Shown here: positions 1 to 6,655 of the stretch, piece after piece
How the letters are laid out: every line of letters starts with the position of its first letter
Numbering within the stretch: position 1 is the first letter of the stretch
NCBI GenBank assembly: GCA_003231675.1
Contig: QIJB01000006.1
Location: 1 to 11,515 of the forward strand
Length of the DNA: 11,515 nt
Source: Candidatus Campbelliibacteriota bacterium
Lineage (GTDB): Bacteria; Patescibacteriota; Minisyncoccia; UBA9983
Direction: 5' to 3'
The notes under the pieces: generated by a model
What the model was told of the DNA's origin: nothing
Databases searched by the model: none
Seen by the model: the letters and a program-made list of their open reading frames with translations, nothing else
Program-made: the position numbers and the translations under genes

Positions 1-504
1 TGGATGGACTGGGAAACATTCGGTCACCATGACCGAAAACCCAATCCTCCGCAGGATAGGCTGAATAATTTCCTGAAGAAATTTTTTAAGGAAATCAGCC
101 GAAGCGGAACATTCCAAATGGCGACTCCGGAGGAGTTAATGACCAGATTCCCGAAAAAAGACATTTTTGTCCCAGACGGAAGCTGGTCAACCTCGGACGA
201 CGATTACCGCCGAGGGATTCCGTACCCGCTGTGGCTCCACCCGAAAAACGAGTTTCACCGGCTGATGAAACGGTTGTCCGAGGTCATTCTCTCGGTTTTT
301 TCAAAAACCGAGAACAAGGGAACAAGGAACCTATTAGACAAAGCCCTGTATTCCTGCCAAATGTGGCAATGGAGTTACGGGAACCGGGAGATCGCAAAAA
401 CAGGACTCAATATATTTAAGGAGATATTCTCGCGGGAGGATATTTCCGAGGAATTTAAAAAAGAAGGATGGAGACTGATAAATAAAATAGAAAGCCTCCG
501 ATAA
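1..504 (+). CDS. GH57-like carbohydrate-active protein, C-terminal part (5' truncated by window)
   Basis: The reading frame is open from base 1, so the gene almost certainly starts upstream and the ATG at base 4 is internal. About 167 residues are visible. They begin with MDWETFGHH, which resembles the D-x-ETFG-x-H motif near the end of the catalytic barrel in glycoside hydrolase family 57 and related enzymes. Then come a TPEELMTRFP segment (like the GH57 TPSE motif), a Trp/Ser/Asp-rich stretch, and a helical tail with ALYSCQMWQWSYGN, which resembles the LYScqfWWaS segment of this superfamily. GH57 enzymes cleave or transfer alpha-glucans. The substrate here cannot be judged because the N-terminal catalytic residues are outside the window. 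A polysaccharide-deacetylase-like protein of the same fold is an alternative. The gene ends at a strong terminator and is convergent with the pnp cluster. Confidence 0.6.
   Translation, partial: WMDWETFGHHDRKPNPPQDRLNNFLKKFFKEISRSGTFQMATPEELMTRFPKKDIFVPDGSWSTSDDDYRRGIPYPLWLHPKNEFHRLMKRLSEVILSVFSKTENKGTRNLLDKALYSCQMWQWSYGNREIAKTGLNIFKEIFSREDISEEFKKEGWRLINKIESLR
290..313. repeat. 24-bp palindrome inside the GH57-like gene
   Basis: Arms tctcggttttt (290-300) and aaaaaccgaga (303-313) are perfect reverse complements separated by two bases. The repeat lies within the coding sequence (residues around VFSKTEN) and is followed by no terminator tract. Its role is unknown; it may form an mRNA hairpin. 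Confidence 0.8.
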
Positions 505-508
505 AACC

Positions 509-538
509 AAAACAGCGCCTTGAGGGAGACGCTGTTTT
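509..538. terminator. Bidirectional intrinsic terminator between GH57-like gene and the pnp cluster
   Basis: A perfect 9-bp stem, aaaacagcg (509-517) with cgctgtttt (530-538), encloses a 12-base loop and runs into a T tract on the plus strand (tttttt). On the minus strand the stem runs into ttttggtttt. It sits between the convergent stops at 504 and 551, so it can serve both transcripts. Confidence 0.85.
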
Positions 539-550
539 TTAATTTTCCGT

Positions 551-775
551 TTACTTATCTTCCTCTTTAATCGCCCGCTCAATGAGTTCTCTTATTTTAA
601 TCGATCCACTCTTGGTGGGAATCTCTCTCGCCTTGGGAATGAACGTTTTTCTGCCGCTTTTGTTGACAATTAAAAACTCGGCGTCCTGCTCCAAACCGTA
701 TTCCTCCGCCAGGCCGTCAAAAAACTTAATATCCTTGGCGCTATATTTCTCAAACTCTTTAAATTCTTCTTTCAT
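551..775 (-). CDS. Small charged protein of unknown function, last gene of the pnp cluster
   Basis: 74 residues, not recognised. The N-terminal third is Glu/Lys-rich and probably helical (KEEFKEFEKYSAKDIKFFDG). A central stretch, AEFLIVNKSGRKTFIPK, looks like a beta hairpin, and the C-terminus is again helical and acidic. There is no signal peptide, membrane segment or Cys. It starts 12 bases after the pnp stop on the same strand. The AGAGGAAGA formed by the last pnp codons lies upstream of the ATG but farther than ideal for a Shine-Dalgarno. It is followed by the terminator at 509-538, so it is probably co-transcribed with pnp. Position suggests a link to RNA decay or translation, but nothing in the sequence proves this. 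Confidence 0.65.
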   Translation of the reverse strand: MKEEFKEFEKYSAKDIKFFDGLAEEYGLEQDAEFLIVNKSGRKTFIPKAREIPTKSGSIKIRELIERAIKEEDK

Positions 776-787
776 AATTTTATTTTT

Positions 788-2959
788 TTATCTTCCTCTT
801 CTAAAGTTTCCTCGACCTGTGTCTCTTCCCTCTGCCGCGCGACCCCCATAACCACCCCTTCTTTCGTTTTCGGGTGGCTTGTAATTGGGGTCCATTCGCT
901 TAAGGGAAAGATTAACCCTGCCTTTTTCGTCAACGTTGATAACTTTCGCTTTCACTTTGTCGCCAAGATTGATAATATCAGTAACTTTGTTTACTCTGAA
1001 CGGGGCAAGTTCGGAAATGTGCACCATTCCCTCTTGGTTCGGTCCTATTTGAATCATCGCCCCGAAGTCAAACATCCTTGAAATGGGGCCTTCAACCTCT
1101 TCTCCTTCCTTAAACTCATGCACGAGCCCTTCCACTATTTTTTGGGCGGTCTCCATAGCCTCTTTATCTTTACCGAGGATAAGCACGGAGCCGTCCTGCT
1201 CTATGTTTATATCCACGCCCGTCTTTTCAATAATACCGTTAATCATTTTTCCTCCCGGCCCGACAACTGTCCCGATTTTAGAAGGGTCAATCTTAATTCG
1301 CGCTATTCTGGGAGCCGTCGGGGAAAGTTCATCGCGCGGACCCGGGATAGCCTTTAACATCTCCTCCAATATCTCTTCTCTCGCTTTTTTCCCTTGTTCC
1401 AAGGCTTTTTCCAAAATCTCAATCGTAACCCCTCCAACCTTCACGTCCATTTGAATAGCGGTAATCCCCTCCTTTGTGCCGGAGACTTTGAAATCCATGT
1501 CGCCGTGATGGTCTTCCGGCCCTTGAATATCCGTCACTATTTTGTAGTTTTTGTCGTCTTTCAGCATTAAACCTATGGCTATGCCCGCCACTGGATTTTT
1601 AATTGGCACGCCCGTATCCATCAACGCCAATGTGGAGGCGCAAATTGATCCTTGCGAGGTGGATCCGTTTGACGCCATTGATTCGGAAACAATCCTTATT
1701 GTGTAGGGAAATTCGTCCTGACTCGGAATAACGGCTGAGAGCGCCTTTTCCGCCAATGCCCCGTGACCTATTTCTCTCCTGCCCGTTCCACCCATTCTTC
1801 CCGTCTCGCCGGTTGAAAAAGGGGGAAAATTGTAATGATGCATAAAACGCCTGTTGGTTTGCACCCGCATACCCTCTATCAACTGGGCGTCCTTTGACCC
1901 GCCGAGGGTAACCACGGAAAGAACATGTGTTCCCCCTCTGTAAAACACCCCCGAACCGTGAACGACCGGCAGTATTCCAACCTCGGCGGAAATAGACCGC
2001 ACCTCATCCAATTTTCTACCGTCAGGTCTTCTTTCGTTATTTATGATTTCTTCATGTATTATTTCATTGATTTTCTCTTCAAAGAAATCTTCCGCCGATA
2101 ACTTATTTCCTTCACCGATTTTTTCCTCAACTTCCGTCAACCATTCTTTCTTTAGGACGTTCAGGTTGCTCATCTCCCCCCCGAAAATAATTTTTCTCAT
2201 TTGGGAGAGAAACTTTTCACCAAAGAGTTCTTCCATCCCCTCCGGATCTTGTTTGATTTCCACCAAGCGCTTTTCCTTACCAATCTCTTTGATTATTTTC
2301 TCTTGAAACTTTTGGATTTTTTCAATTTCAGCCACGGCCTCTTTCATCGCCGAAACGGCGATGTTCTCTTTCTCTTGCAATCCTTCGGCCTCTATCATAT
2401 TTATTTTTCCACCCCTTCCGCAGGCAAGTATACTCAGTGAAACTCCTTCCCTCTCATCACGCGTGGGGTTGACCGAATAACTTTCATCGGCATGGCAAAT
2501 TCTGACAGCCCCGATAGGTCCTCCCCACGGAATGTCCGAGATGCCGAGAGCGAGCGAAGCGGCGATAATCGCCGGAACATCCGGATCGTTTTTCTTGTCA
2601 ATGGCAAGCGCCAACACCACAATCTGGACTTCATTCCTTATTTTTTGATTAAAAAGCGGTCTGATTGTCCTGTCTATGGCGCGACTGGTCAGAATCGCCT
2701 CCTCCGACGGCTTGCCTTCGCGCCGAAGGAATCGGCTACCTAAAATTTGCCCGGCCGCGTAAAACTTTTCTTCATAATCAACAGAGAGGGGGGGGAAATC
2801 GATACCTTCCCTTATATTTTGGGACATAACGGCAGTGGCAAAAACAGTCGTTTCTCCGTAGCGAACAAGAACAGAGCCGTCCGCCTGGTTCGCTAAATCT
2901 GATATTTCAACGGAAAGTTTTTTCCCACCAAAATCCATGGAATATTCTTTTTTCTTCAT
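788..2959 (-). CDS. pnp: Polyribonucleotide nucleotidyltransferase (PNPase)
   Basis: 723 residues, full length for the family. PNPase degrades RNA 3'-5' by phosphorolysis as a cytoplasmic trimer and can add tails in reverse. Domains in order: RNase PH-like core 1 (about 10-140, with GKPSEEAILTSRAIDRTIRPLF around 82-103), helical linker (about 200-305), RNase PH-like core 2 (about 310-540), KH (about 550-610, GxxG as GPGG at 567-570) and S1 (about 617-690). Active-site features of core 2 are present: FSTGETG (381-387), the phosphate-binding NGSTS (431-435) and EDHHGDMDFK, whose D483, D489 and K491 match the E. coli metal and catalytic residues. An Arg/Gly-rich tail follows S1 (700-723). No good Shine-Dalgarno precedes the ATG. 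A 118-base gap separates it from the upstream NYN gene, and that gap holds an inverted repeat at 2995-3030. Confidence 0.97.
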   Translation of the reverse strand: MKKKEYSMDFGGKKLSVEISDLANQADGSVLVRYGETTVFATAVMSQNIREGIDFPPLSVDYEEKFYAAGQILGSRFLRREGKPSEEAILTSRAIDRTIRPLFNQKIRNEVQIVVLALAIDKKNDPDVPAIIAASLALGISDIPWGGPIGAVRICHADESYSVNPTRDEREGVSLSILACGRGGKINMIEAEGLQEKENIAVSAMKEAVAEIEKIQKFQEKIIKEIGKEKRLVEIKQDPEGMEELFGEKFLSQMRKIIFGGEMSNLNVLKKEWLTEVEEKIGEGNKLSAEDFFEEKINEIIHEEIINNERRPDGRKLDEVRSISAEVGILPVVHGSGVFYRGGTHVLSVVTLGGSKDAQLIEGMRVQTNRRFMHHYNFPPFSTGETGRMGGTGRREIGHGALAEKALSAVIPSQDEFPYTIRIVSESMASNGSTSQGSICASTLALMDTGVPIKNPVAGIAIGLMLKDDKNYKIVTDIQGPEDHHGDMDFKVSGTKEGITAIQMDVKVGGVTIEILEKALEQGKKAREEILEEMLKAIPGPRDELSPTAPRIARIKIDPSKIGTVVGPGGKMINGIIEKTGVDINIEQDGSVLILGKDKEAMETAQKIVEGLVHEFKEGEEVEGPISRMFDFGAMIQIGPNQEGMVHISELAPFRVNKVTDIINLGDKVKAKVINVDEKGRVNLSLKRMDPNYKPPENERRGGYGGRAAEGRDTGRGNFRRGR

Positions 2960-2994
2960 TTTTAAACCGCCCGAGAGTTTTGATTTCCGAATTT

Positions 2995-3030
2995 TAGAAC
3001 ACTAAACGCTCAATATTGTTTTATGTTCTA
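2995..3030. repeat. Inverted repeat in the pnp upstream region
   Basis: Perfect 7-bp arms tagaaca (2995-3001) and tgttcta (3024-3030) flank 22 bases upstream of the pnp start. A third gttcta lies at 3057-3062, within the palindrome gaacgttc (3053-3060). This could be an operator or a leader hairpin. PNPase is known to autoregulate through its mRNA leader in Escherichia coli, but nothing here establishes that. I could not define a convincing promoter in 2960-3077. Confidence 0.35.
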
Positions 3031-3077
3031 CTTATCCGTAAACCAAGCGCGCGAACGTTCTAATAAATTTTCAAACC

Positions 3078-3596
3078 TCAACCTCTTAATAAATATTTCT
3101 TCGGATTTTCATCCAAATCCACGAATTCATCGGTAACTTCCTTAAGTTTTGACGAGGTGGAGCGACCAAAGGCTATCACCTCCACCCTCCTTCCTTGATT
3201 TTTTAAGTATTCAACGAGGGGAATGTAATCTCCGTCTCCACTGGCAATTACCACAACATCCACAATTTGAGAGGTCTTGATGGCGTCTACGGCTATACCG
3301 ACATCCCAGTCCGCTTTTTTCATTCCTCCGTAATATTCCTGCAAATCTTTCACCCTCATCTCAATTCCAAGCTTTTCCAACGCCTCAAAAAAAGGTTTTT
3401 CTTCGCCTGTTTTTGTTCTGACGACATAAGCAAAGGCGCGAATCAGCTGTCTTTGTCCGACAGCATCGGTTAAGAGCTCTTTAAAGTCAACGCGTTTTTG
3501 GTAAATAGCGCGCGCCGAGTGATAAAGATTTTGCACGTCAATAAAGACAGCGACGCGCTGGTTTTTATATTTAGGTGAATTTCCTAGAGAAAGCAT
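3078..3596 (-). CDS. NYN/PIN-fold (LabA/DUF88-like) putative RNase
   Basis: 172 residues forming one NYN domain, a PIN-like nuclease fold with a cluster of acidic metal ligands. The acidic residues sit where the family has them: D20 in AVFIDVQNLY, D98 and D104 in DWDVGIAVDA, and D121 and D123 in IASGDGDY, with N23 after the first strand. Family members are thought to act on RNA as Mg-dependent nucleases; the substrate here is unknown. The gene starts 25 bases after the rpsO stop and precedes pnp, which supports a role in RNA processing or decay. A GAGG lies about 13 bases before the ATG, a weak ribosome site. There is no signal peptide or membrane segment, so it should be cytoplasmic. Confidence 0.85.
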   Translation of the reverse strand: MLSLGNSPKYKNQRVAVFIDVQNLYHSARAIYQKRVDFKELLTDAVGQRQLIRAFAYVVRTKTGEEKPFFEALEKLGIEMRVKDLQEYYGGMKKADWDVGIAVDAIKTSQIVDVVVIASGDGDYIPLVEYLKNQGRRVEVIAFGRSTSSKLKEVTDEFVDLDENPKKYLLRG

Positions 3597-3621
3597 ATTT
3601 TTATTATCGCCTCAAAGGATA

Positions 3622-3900
3622 CTATTTTTTCTTTGCCTTTTTGATTTCTAAATTCTTCATCAAAGAATTGTATCTTTTTTCGTCCTTTTTCTGTAGGTAA
3701 CTCATTAGTTTTCTCCTCTCCGCGACCATTTTTAAAAGACCCCTGCGAGAATGATTATCCTTATGGTTTTTTTTGAGATGTTTCGCCAGCGCGTCTATCT
3801 TGGCGCTCAAAACGGCAATCTGAACCTCGGGTGAACCGGTGTCCTTTTCGTGAATCTTATATTTTTCAATAATGGGTTGTTTTTTCTTGGCAGTTAACAT
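3622..3900 (-). CDS. rpsO: 30S ribosomal protein S15
   Basis: 92 residues (usual length 85-92). S15 binds the central domain of 16S rRNA early in 30S assembly. Diagnostic S15 stretches are IHEKDTGSPEVQIAVLSAKI, KNHKDNHSRRGLLKMVAERR and LMSYLQKKDEKRY, followed by a Lys-rich tail. I chose the ATG at 3898-3900 rather than an in-frame ATG 36 bases upstream. The shorter form begins with MLTAKKK as expected, and the longer one would lie inside a terminator and the promoter. A TATAGT box ends 7 bases before this ATG and no Shine-Dalgarno exists, so the mRNA is probably leaderless. The gene heads the cluster rpsO-NYN-pnp. Confidence 0.96.
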   Translation of the reverse strand: MLTAKKKQPIIEKYKIHEKDTGSPEVQIAVLSAKIDALAKHLKKNHKDNHSRRGLLKMVAERRKLMSYLQKKDEKRYNSLMKNLEIKKAKKK

Positions 3901-3907
3901 TGGGGTT

Positions 3908-3936
3908 ACTATAGCAAAAACCCCGATTTTTTGCAA
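3908..3936 (-). promoter_or_regulatory. rpsO promoter, predicted leaderless start
   Basis: On the minus strand TTGCAA (3931-3936), a 17-base spacer and TATAGT (3908-3913) are followed after 7 bases by the rpsO ATG. TG at 3915-3916 gives an extended -10 (TGCTATAGT). Initiation at the usual distance would fall at or next to the A of the ATG. The -35 lies in the loop of the terminator at 3918-3956. Confidence 0.65.
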
Positions 3937-3956
3937 ATTTTAAAAAATCGGGGTTT
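3918..3956 (-). terminator. Terminator of the 111-residue membrane protein gene
   Basis: A perfect 15-bp stem (3918-3932 with 3942-3956; core aaccccgatttttt / aaaaaatcggggtt) encloses a 9-base loop. On the minus strand it runs into a run of T before the rpsO -10 box. It lies 27 bases after the stop at 3984 and overlaps the rpsO promoter. Confidence 0.85.
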
Positions 3957-3983
3957 AGCGCGCGAGAACAATCATCTCGCGCA

Positions 3984-4319
3984 TTACCTGAAAACAACCA
4001 CTTTTTCCGCAAGCAAAGCGCCTCTGTCGCCCGGTCTGCCGACCGCCTGAATTCTCTCTCCGCTGATTAAATCTTTCAATGTTGCCGTCTCTCCGCCGGA
4101 AAAGACAATTTTTGTTGCAGGAATAATAACTACAACACTAAATCCGCCTACCGAGTGTTTTAGTCTTATTATTTTCGCGCTAAAGGAAACGCTACTGACA
4201 TTCGCAATGATTTTTTCATCCCCATTAGACAGGAAATTTGGCATTACCACTCGCAACGCGACTAAAACAAAAACGGTTGCCAGAAACGCTATGAGATATT
4301 TTATTTTTCCGTTTTTCAT
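3984..4319 (-). CDS. Small membrane-anchored protein of unknown function
   Basis: 111 residues. The N-terminus is MKNGKIK followed by one hydrophobic segment (about residues 8-29), a signal anchor, so the rest should face outside. The remainder is beta-rich: two or three strands (IIANVSSVSFSAKIIRLKH, GGFSVVVIIPATKIVF), a short helix (LKDLISG), then RIQAVGRPGDRGALLAEKVVVF. The pattern T-x-I-x(n)-L-x-D-L-x-x-G-x-x-I-x-V-x-G...A-x-x-V resembles small OB-like DUF5666-type domains; this is a weak assignment. I prefer the internal ATG at 4317-4319 over one 18 bases upstream, because it begins the anchor directly and has an extended -10 6 bases before it. It is divergent from mutM across 54 bases and ends at its own terminator. 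Confidence 0.7.
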   Translation of the reverse strand: MKNGKIKYLIAFLATVFVLVALRVVMPNFLSNGDEKIIANVSSVSFSAKIIRLKHSVGGFSVVVIIPATKIVFSGGETATLKDLISGERIQAVGRPGDRGALLAEKVVVFR

Positions 4320-4325
4320 TTTTTT

Positions 4326-4334
4326 ATAATAACA
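4326..4334 (-). promoter_or_regulatory. Extended -10 of the 111-residue protein gene, predicted leaderless start
   Basis: On the minus strand TGTTATTAT (4326-4334) is a TGn extended -10 with TATTAT ending 6 bases before the ATG. No clear -35 is visible, as is common with extended -10 promoters. It overlaps the upstream side of the mutM promoter. Confidence 0.5.
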
Positions 4335-4337
4335 CAA

Positions 4338-4367
4338 CTTACAATATCTTTTACATTTGGATATACT
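4338..4367 (+). promoter_or_regulatory. mutM promoter, predicted leaderless start
   Basis: CTTACA (4338-4343), an 18-base spacer and TATACT (4362-4367) are followed after 6 bases (ggactt) by the mutM ATG, with no Shine-Dalgarno. The -35 is only a partial match. It is back to back with the promoter of the divergent gene. Confidence 0.5.
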
Positions 4368-4373
4368 GGACTT

Positions 4374-5252
4374 ATGCCGGAACTGCCCGAGGTGGAAACA
4401 ATCGTAAATGGATTGGGAGGTGTCTTACCCGGATTGAAAATCAGGGATGTTTGGACTGACCGCGAGAAATATGCACAATTTCCAAAAAGTTTCAATAAAT
4501 TCAAAAAGGAGGTTGTCGGTAGAGAAATATTGGGAGTTGAAAGGAAGGGGAAAAATATTTTAATCCGCTTGTCGGGAAATATTACGCTTTTGGTTCATCA
4601 GAAAATGACCGGGCATCTGCTTTACGGAAAATGGACATCTAAAATGGGGGGTTGGAAAAGTGCCGTTCCTGGACCACTAAGGGATGACCGGGAAAATCGC
4701 TTCATTCATCTTATTTTCTTTCTCTCAAACGGCCACCAACTGGCGCTGTGCGATATGCGAAAATTCGCCAAAGTTTTGCTTTGGCCGACGGATAAAATAA
4801 TGGGGCTTAAAGACATTAGAGATTTAGGGCCAGACCCTTTTGACAAAAACCTTACTCTTGAAAAATTCAAGGAACGTTTGCGTGGCTCGCGCGCAATTAA
4901 ACAAGTCTTAATGGATCCGAAGACAATCGCCGGCATCGGCAATATTTACGCCGACGAGATACTGTGGATGGCGGGAGTTCATCCGGCAAAAAAAACGAAT
5001 ATACTGAATGTGGAGGAAATCAAAAAAATATACACTTCGATAAAACCCATTCTCAGAAAAGCCATACGAGCGGGAGGAAGTTCTTATATTGACTACCGAA
5101 ACGCTTTTGGGGGAAAAGGCGAGTATCAGAAAATGCGTTATGTCTATCAAATGACTGGAACAAAATGCCAAAAAAAAGACGGCGGGGTTATCAAAAAAAT
5201 TAAAATAGGACAAAGAAGCGCCCATTTCTGTCCCGTCCATCAAAAAATGTAA
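4374..5252 (+). CDS. mutM: Formamidopyrimidine-DNA glycosylase (Fpg/MutM)
   Basis: 292 residues, slightly longer than the ~270 usual. It removes oxidised purines such as 8-oxoguanine and nicks the abasic site in base-excision repair. The N-terminus MPELPEVETIV gives the catalytic P2 and E3 plus E6, and K60 in ERKGKNIL matches the conserved active-site Lys. The helix-two-turn-helix is around 175-204 (QVLMDPKTIAGIGNIYADEILW, with the conserved N190). R281 in QRSAHFC matches the Arg at the tip of the zinc finger. The C-terminal finger is altered: where most family members have CxxC-x16-CxxC, this one has C265-Q-K-K268 and C286-P-V-H289. A short insertion around 86-107 separates the strands after HLLYG. 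Monocistronic by appearance, with its own promoter and terminator. Confidence 0.95.
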   Translation: MPELPEVETIVNGLGGVLPGLKIRDVWTDREKYAQFPKSFNKFKKEVVGREILGVERKGKNILIRLSGNITLLVHQKMTGHLLYGKWTSKMGGWKSAVPGPLRDDRENRFIHLIFFLSNGHQLALCDMRKFAKVLLWPTDKIMGLKDIRDLGPDPFDKNLTLEKFKERLRGSRAIKQVLMDPKTIAGIGNIYADEILWMAGVHPAKKTNILNVEEIKKIYTSIKPILRKAIRAGGSSYIDYRNAFGGKGEYQKMRYVYQMTGTKCQKKDGGVIKKIKIGQRSAHFCPVHQKM

Positions 5253-5257
5253 AAATT

Positions 5258-5291
5258 ATGAAGTTTCAGAAGAACGAGCTTCATTATTTTT
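5258..5291 (+). terminator. Probable mutM terminator
   Basis: ATGAAG (5258-5263) pairs with CTTCAT (5279-5284), and three further pairs including G-U extend the stem inward. A tattttt tract (5285-5291) follows, 5 bases after the mutM stop. The stem is modest. Confidence 0.5.
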
Positions 5292-5318
5292 AAGAAATAT
5301 TATCATCCATCCCCGCTA

Positions 5319-5347
5319 TTCTCATATTGTTTTTAAATTGCTATCAT
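5319..5347 (+). promoter_or_regulatory. Promoter of the lamin-tail protein gene, predicted leaderless start
   Basis: TTCTCA (5319-5324), a 17-base spacer and TATCAT (5342-5347) preceded by TGC (extended -10). The -10 ends 7 bases before the ATG at 5355, and no Shine-Dalgarno is present. Confidence 0.6.
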
Positions 5348-5354
5348 ACTCGTT

Positions 5355-6224
5355 ATGGAAGAAGTGGAAAAAGATTTAATTTATACAATTCTGATACTTA
5401 TCGGACTTGCTCTGGTTTGGTATTTTACTGGCGGGCCATCAAGACCGTTGGCGAACAGTGGCCCTTTTTTAAAAAAACCGGTGGAACAACACCAACAAGA
5501 AATTCTCTATCGGACAAAAGAAGAAGCTGGCAACTCCCCTACCTCCAAAAAAGGTCCTGGGAGGGATTCCGCCTTTAAATATCAAGCCACCCTCGCTGTC
5601 GGATCTGGGGCGAGAGAATCATCTCCCCAAAAGGAATACATTGAAATTAAAGCTTCGTCAGTCAATAAAAAATTTCTCCTTCTGACCGGGTGGTCATTGA
5701 AAAACAAGAACGGACAAGAGGTTAAGATAGGCAAAGGGTCTTATTTGCCTTTTCCCGCCAAAATAAACTCTCAGCAAATAATTTTTCTCAAGCCGGGAGA
5801 AAAAGCTTATGTCGTAACGGGAGAAAGCCCCATAGGAACGAGTTTTCGCGTAAACAAGTGCGCGGGATATTTTGAAGAATTTCAAAATTTTTATCCGCCA
5901 CTCGCCAAAGAATGCCCTCCCGCGAGCGAAGCTAACACTCCGGGTTACCTTGATGGAAATTGTTTAAGTTTTATCAACAGTATCCCGAAATGTAAAACGG
6001 CTTCCGACAATGTTCCGTTGGAACTTTCAGGATCCTGTCGTAAATACGTCACCCAAAAGATAAATTACCAAACTTGCGTTCAGAACCATAAAAATGATTC
6101 TGATTTTTATGGAAAAGAATGGAGAATATATTTGGGAAAAAACAAAGAACTCTGGAACAATGGAAAGGAAACCGTAATTCTTTCCGATGAAAACGGAAAG
6201 ATGATTGACTGGCAAACATATTAA
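5355..6224 (+). CDS. Membrane-anchored lamin-tail-domain (LTD) surface protein
   Basis: 289 residues. A short cytoplasmic N-terminus is followed by one membrane segment (about 9-24, IYTILILIGLALVWYF) and a low-complexity linker (about 26-88), so the C-terminal part is probably extracellular. Residues from about 90 fit an LTD beta-sandwich: EYIEIKASS, LLTGWSLKNKNG, IIFLKPGEKAYVVTGES, and at the end NKELWNNGKETVILSDENGKMIDWQTY, the typical closing strands. Between these halves is an insertion (about 167-250) carrying all six Cys (169, 187, 203, 213, 228, 241), which could form three disulfides. LTDs occur in nuclear lamins and many bacterial surface proteins; their ligands are mostly unknown. 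A surface or cell-wall attachment role is an inference. The doxX-like gene follows 15 bases later but has its own promoter. Confidence 0.75.
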   Translation: MEEVEKDLIYTILILIGLALVWYFTGGPSRPLANSGPFLKKPVEQHQQEILYRTKEEAGNSPTSKKGPGRDSAFKYQATLAVGSGARESSPQKEYIEIKASSVNKKFLLLTGWSLKNKNGQEVKIGKGSYLPFPAKINSQQIIFLKPGEKAYVVTGESPIGTSFRVNKCAGYFEEFQNFYPPLAKECPPASEANTPGYLDGNCLSFINSIPKCKTASDNVPLELSGSCRKYVTQKINYQTCVQNHKNDSDFYGKEWRIYLGKNKELWNNGKETVILSDENGKMIDWQTY

Positions 6225-6233
6225 AGATATAAT
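6205..6233 (+). promoter_or_regulatory. Near-consensus promoter of the DoxX-like gene, predicted leaderless start
   Basis: TTGACT (6205-6210), a 17-base spacer and a perfect TATAAT (6228-6233). The -10 ends 6 bases (tcacct) before the ATG at 6240. It is the best promoter in the window, lies mostly inside the end of the lamin-tail gene, and leaves no room for a Shine-Dalgarno. Confidence 0.8.
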
Positions 6234-6239
6234 TCACCT

Positions 6240-6602
6240 ATGTTAAGCGTTTTCCCGGGGCTTTTAAATTATCCGCTTATTGGAATTTTTATTCTGCGCG
6301 TGGCGTTGGGGTTGGTTTTTTTAAAATTTGGGCTGGAAATATTTTTCCTAAAAAAAAGGTGGGGTGAAAAGGCGGTAAACATTTCCGAAATCATCTGCGG
6401 GGCGTTCTTGCTTATAGGATTTCTCACTCAGCCATCCGCCCTTTTTGCCCTATTGATAACGTTGACAGCCTTTCTCTTTAAAATATTTAAGAGAAATGAG
6501 ATATTTTCTCGGCCATTGATTTTTTATTTTTTTCTGGCGGCCGTTTCCGTCTCCCTCATTTTATTAGGTCCGGGAGCATTTTCAATTGACTTACCTTTAT
6601 AA
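6240..6602 (+). CDS. DoxX-like integral membrane protein
   Basis: 120 residues, very hydrophobic, with about four membrane segments (roughly 10-33, 46-63, 65-82 and 92-110). The start pattern LIGIFILRVALGLVFLKFGLE and the C-terminal GPGAFSIDLPL are typical of the DoxX/SURF4-like family, whose members end in a G-x-G-x-x-S-x-D motif. DoxX proteins take part in thiosulfate oxidation in some archaea and in redox or membrane-associated roles in other bacteria; the function of short CPR members is not known. It has its own strong promoter overlapping the upstream gene. No clear terminator follows, so transcription may continue into tRNA-Lys, 53 bases downstream. Confidence 0.75.
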   Translation: MLSVFPGLLNYPLIGIFILRVALGLVFLKFGLEIFFLKKRWGEKAVNISEIICGAFLLIGFLTQPSALFALLITLTAFLFKIFKRNEIFSRPLIFYFFLAAVSVSLILLGPGAFSIDLPL

Positions 6603-6655
6603 TAAAAGGATTTAAAAACGCGCGCCGAATGGAATAATCCAAGATGCGTTAAAAT

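Noticed and set aside
1083..1454. Plus-strand ORFs opposite pnp (also 582-851, 2043-2743)
   Set aside because: They are shadows of the conserved pnp coding sequence, with Ser/Pro-rich products and no start signals.
2715..2729. Hairpin ccttcg-cgc-cgaagg in pnp
   Set aside because: It encodes the conserved RREGKPSE segment and has only 6-bp arms, so codon choice explains it.
3901..3936. Longer start of rpsO at 3936
   Set aside because: The added 12 residues would be encoded by the terminator and promoter and do not belong to S15.
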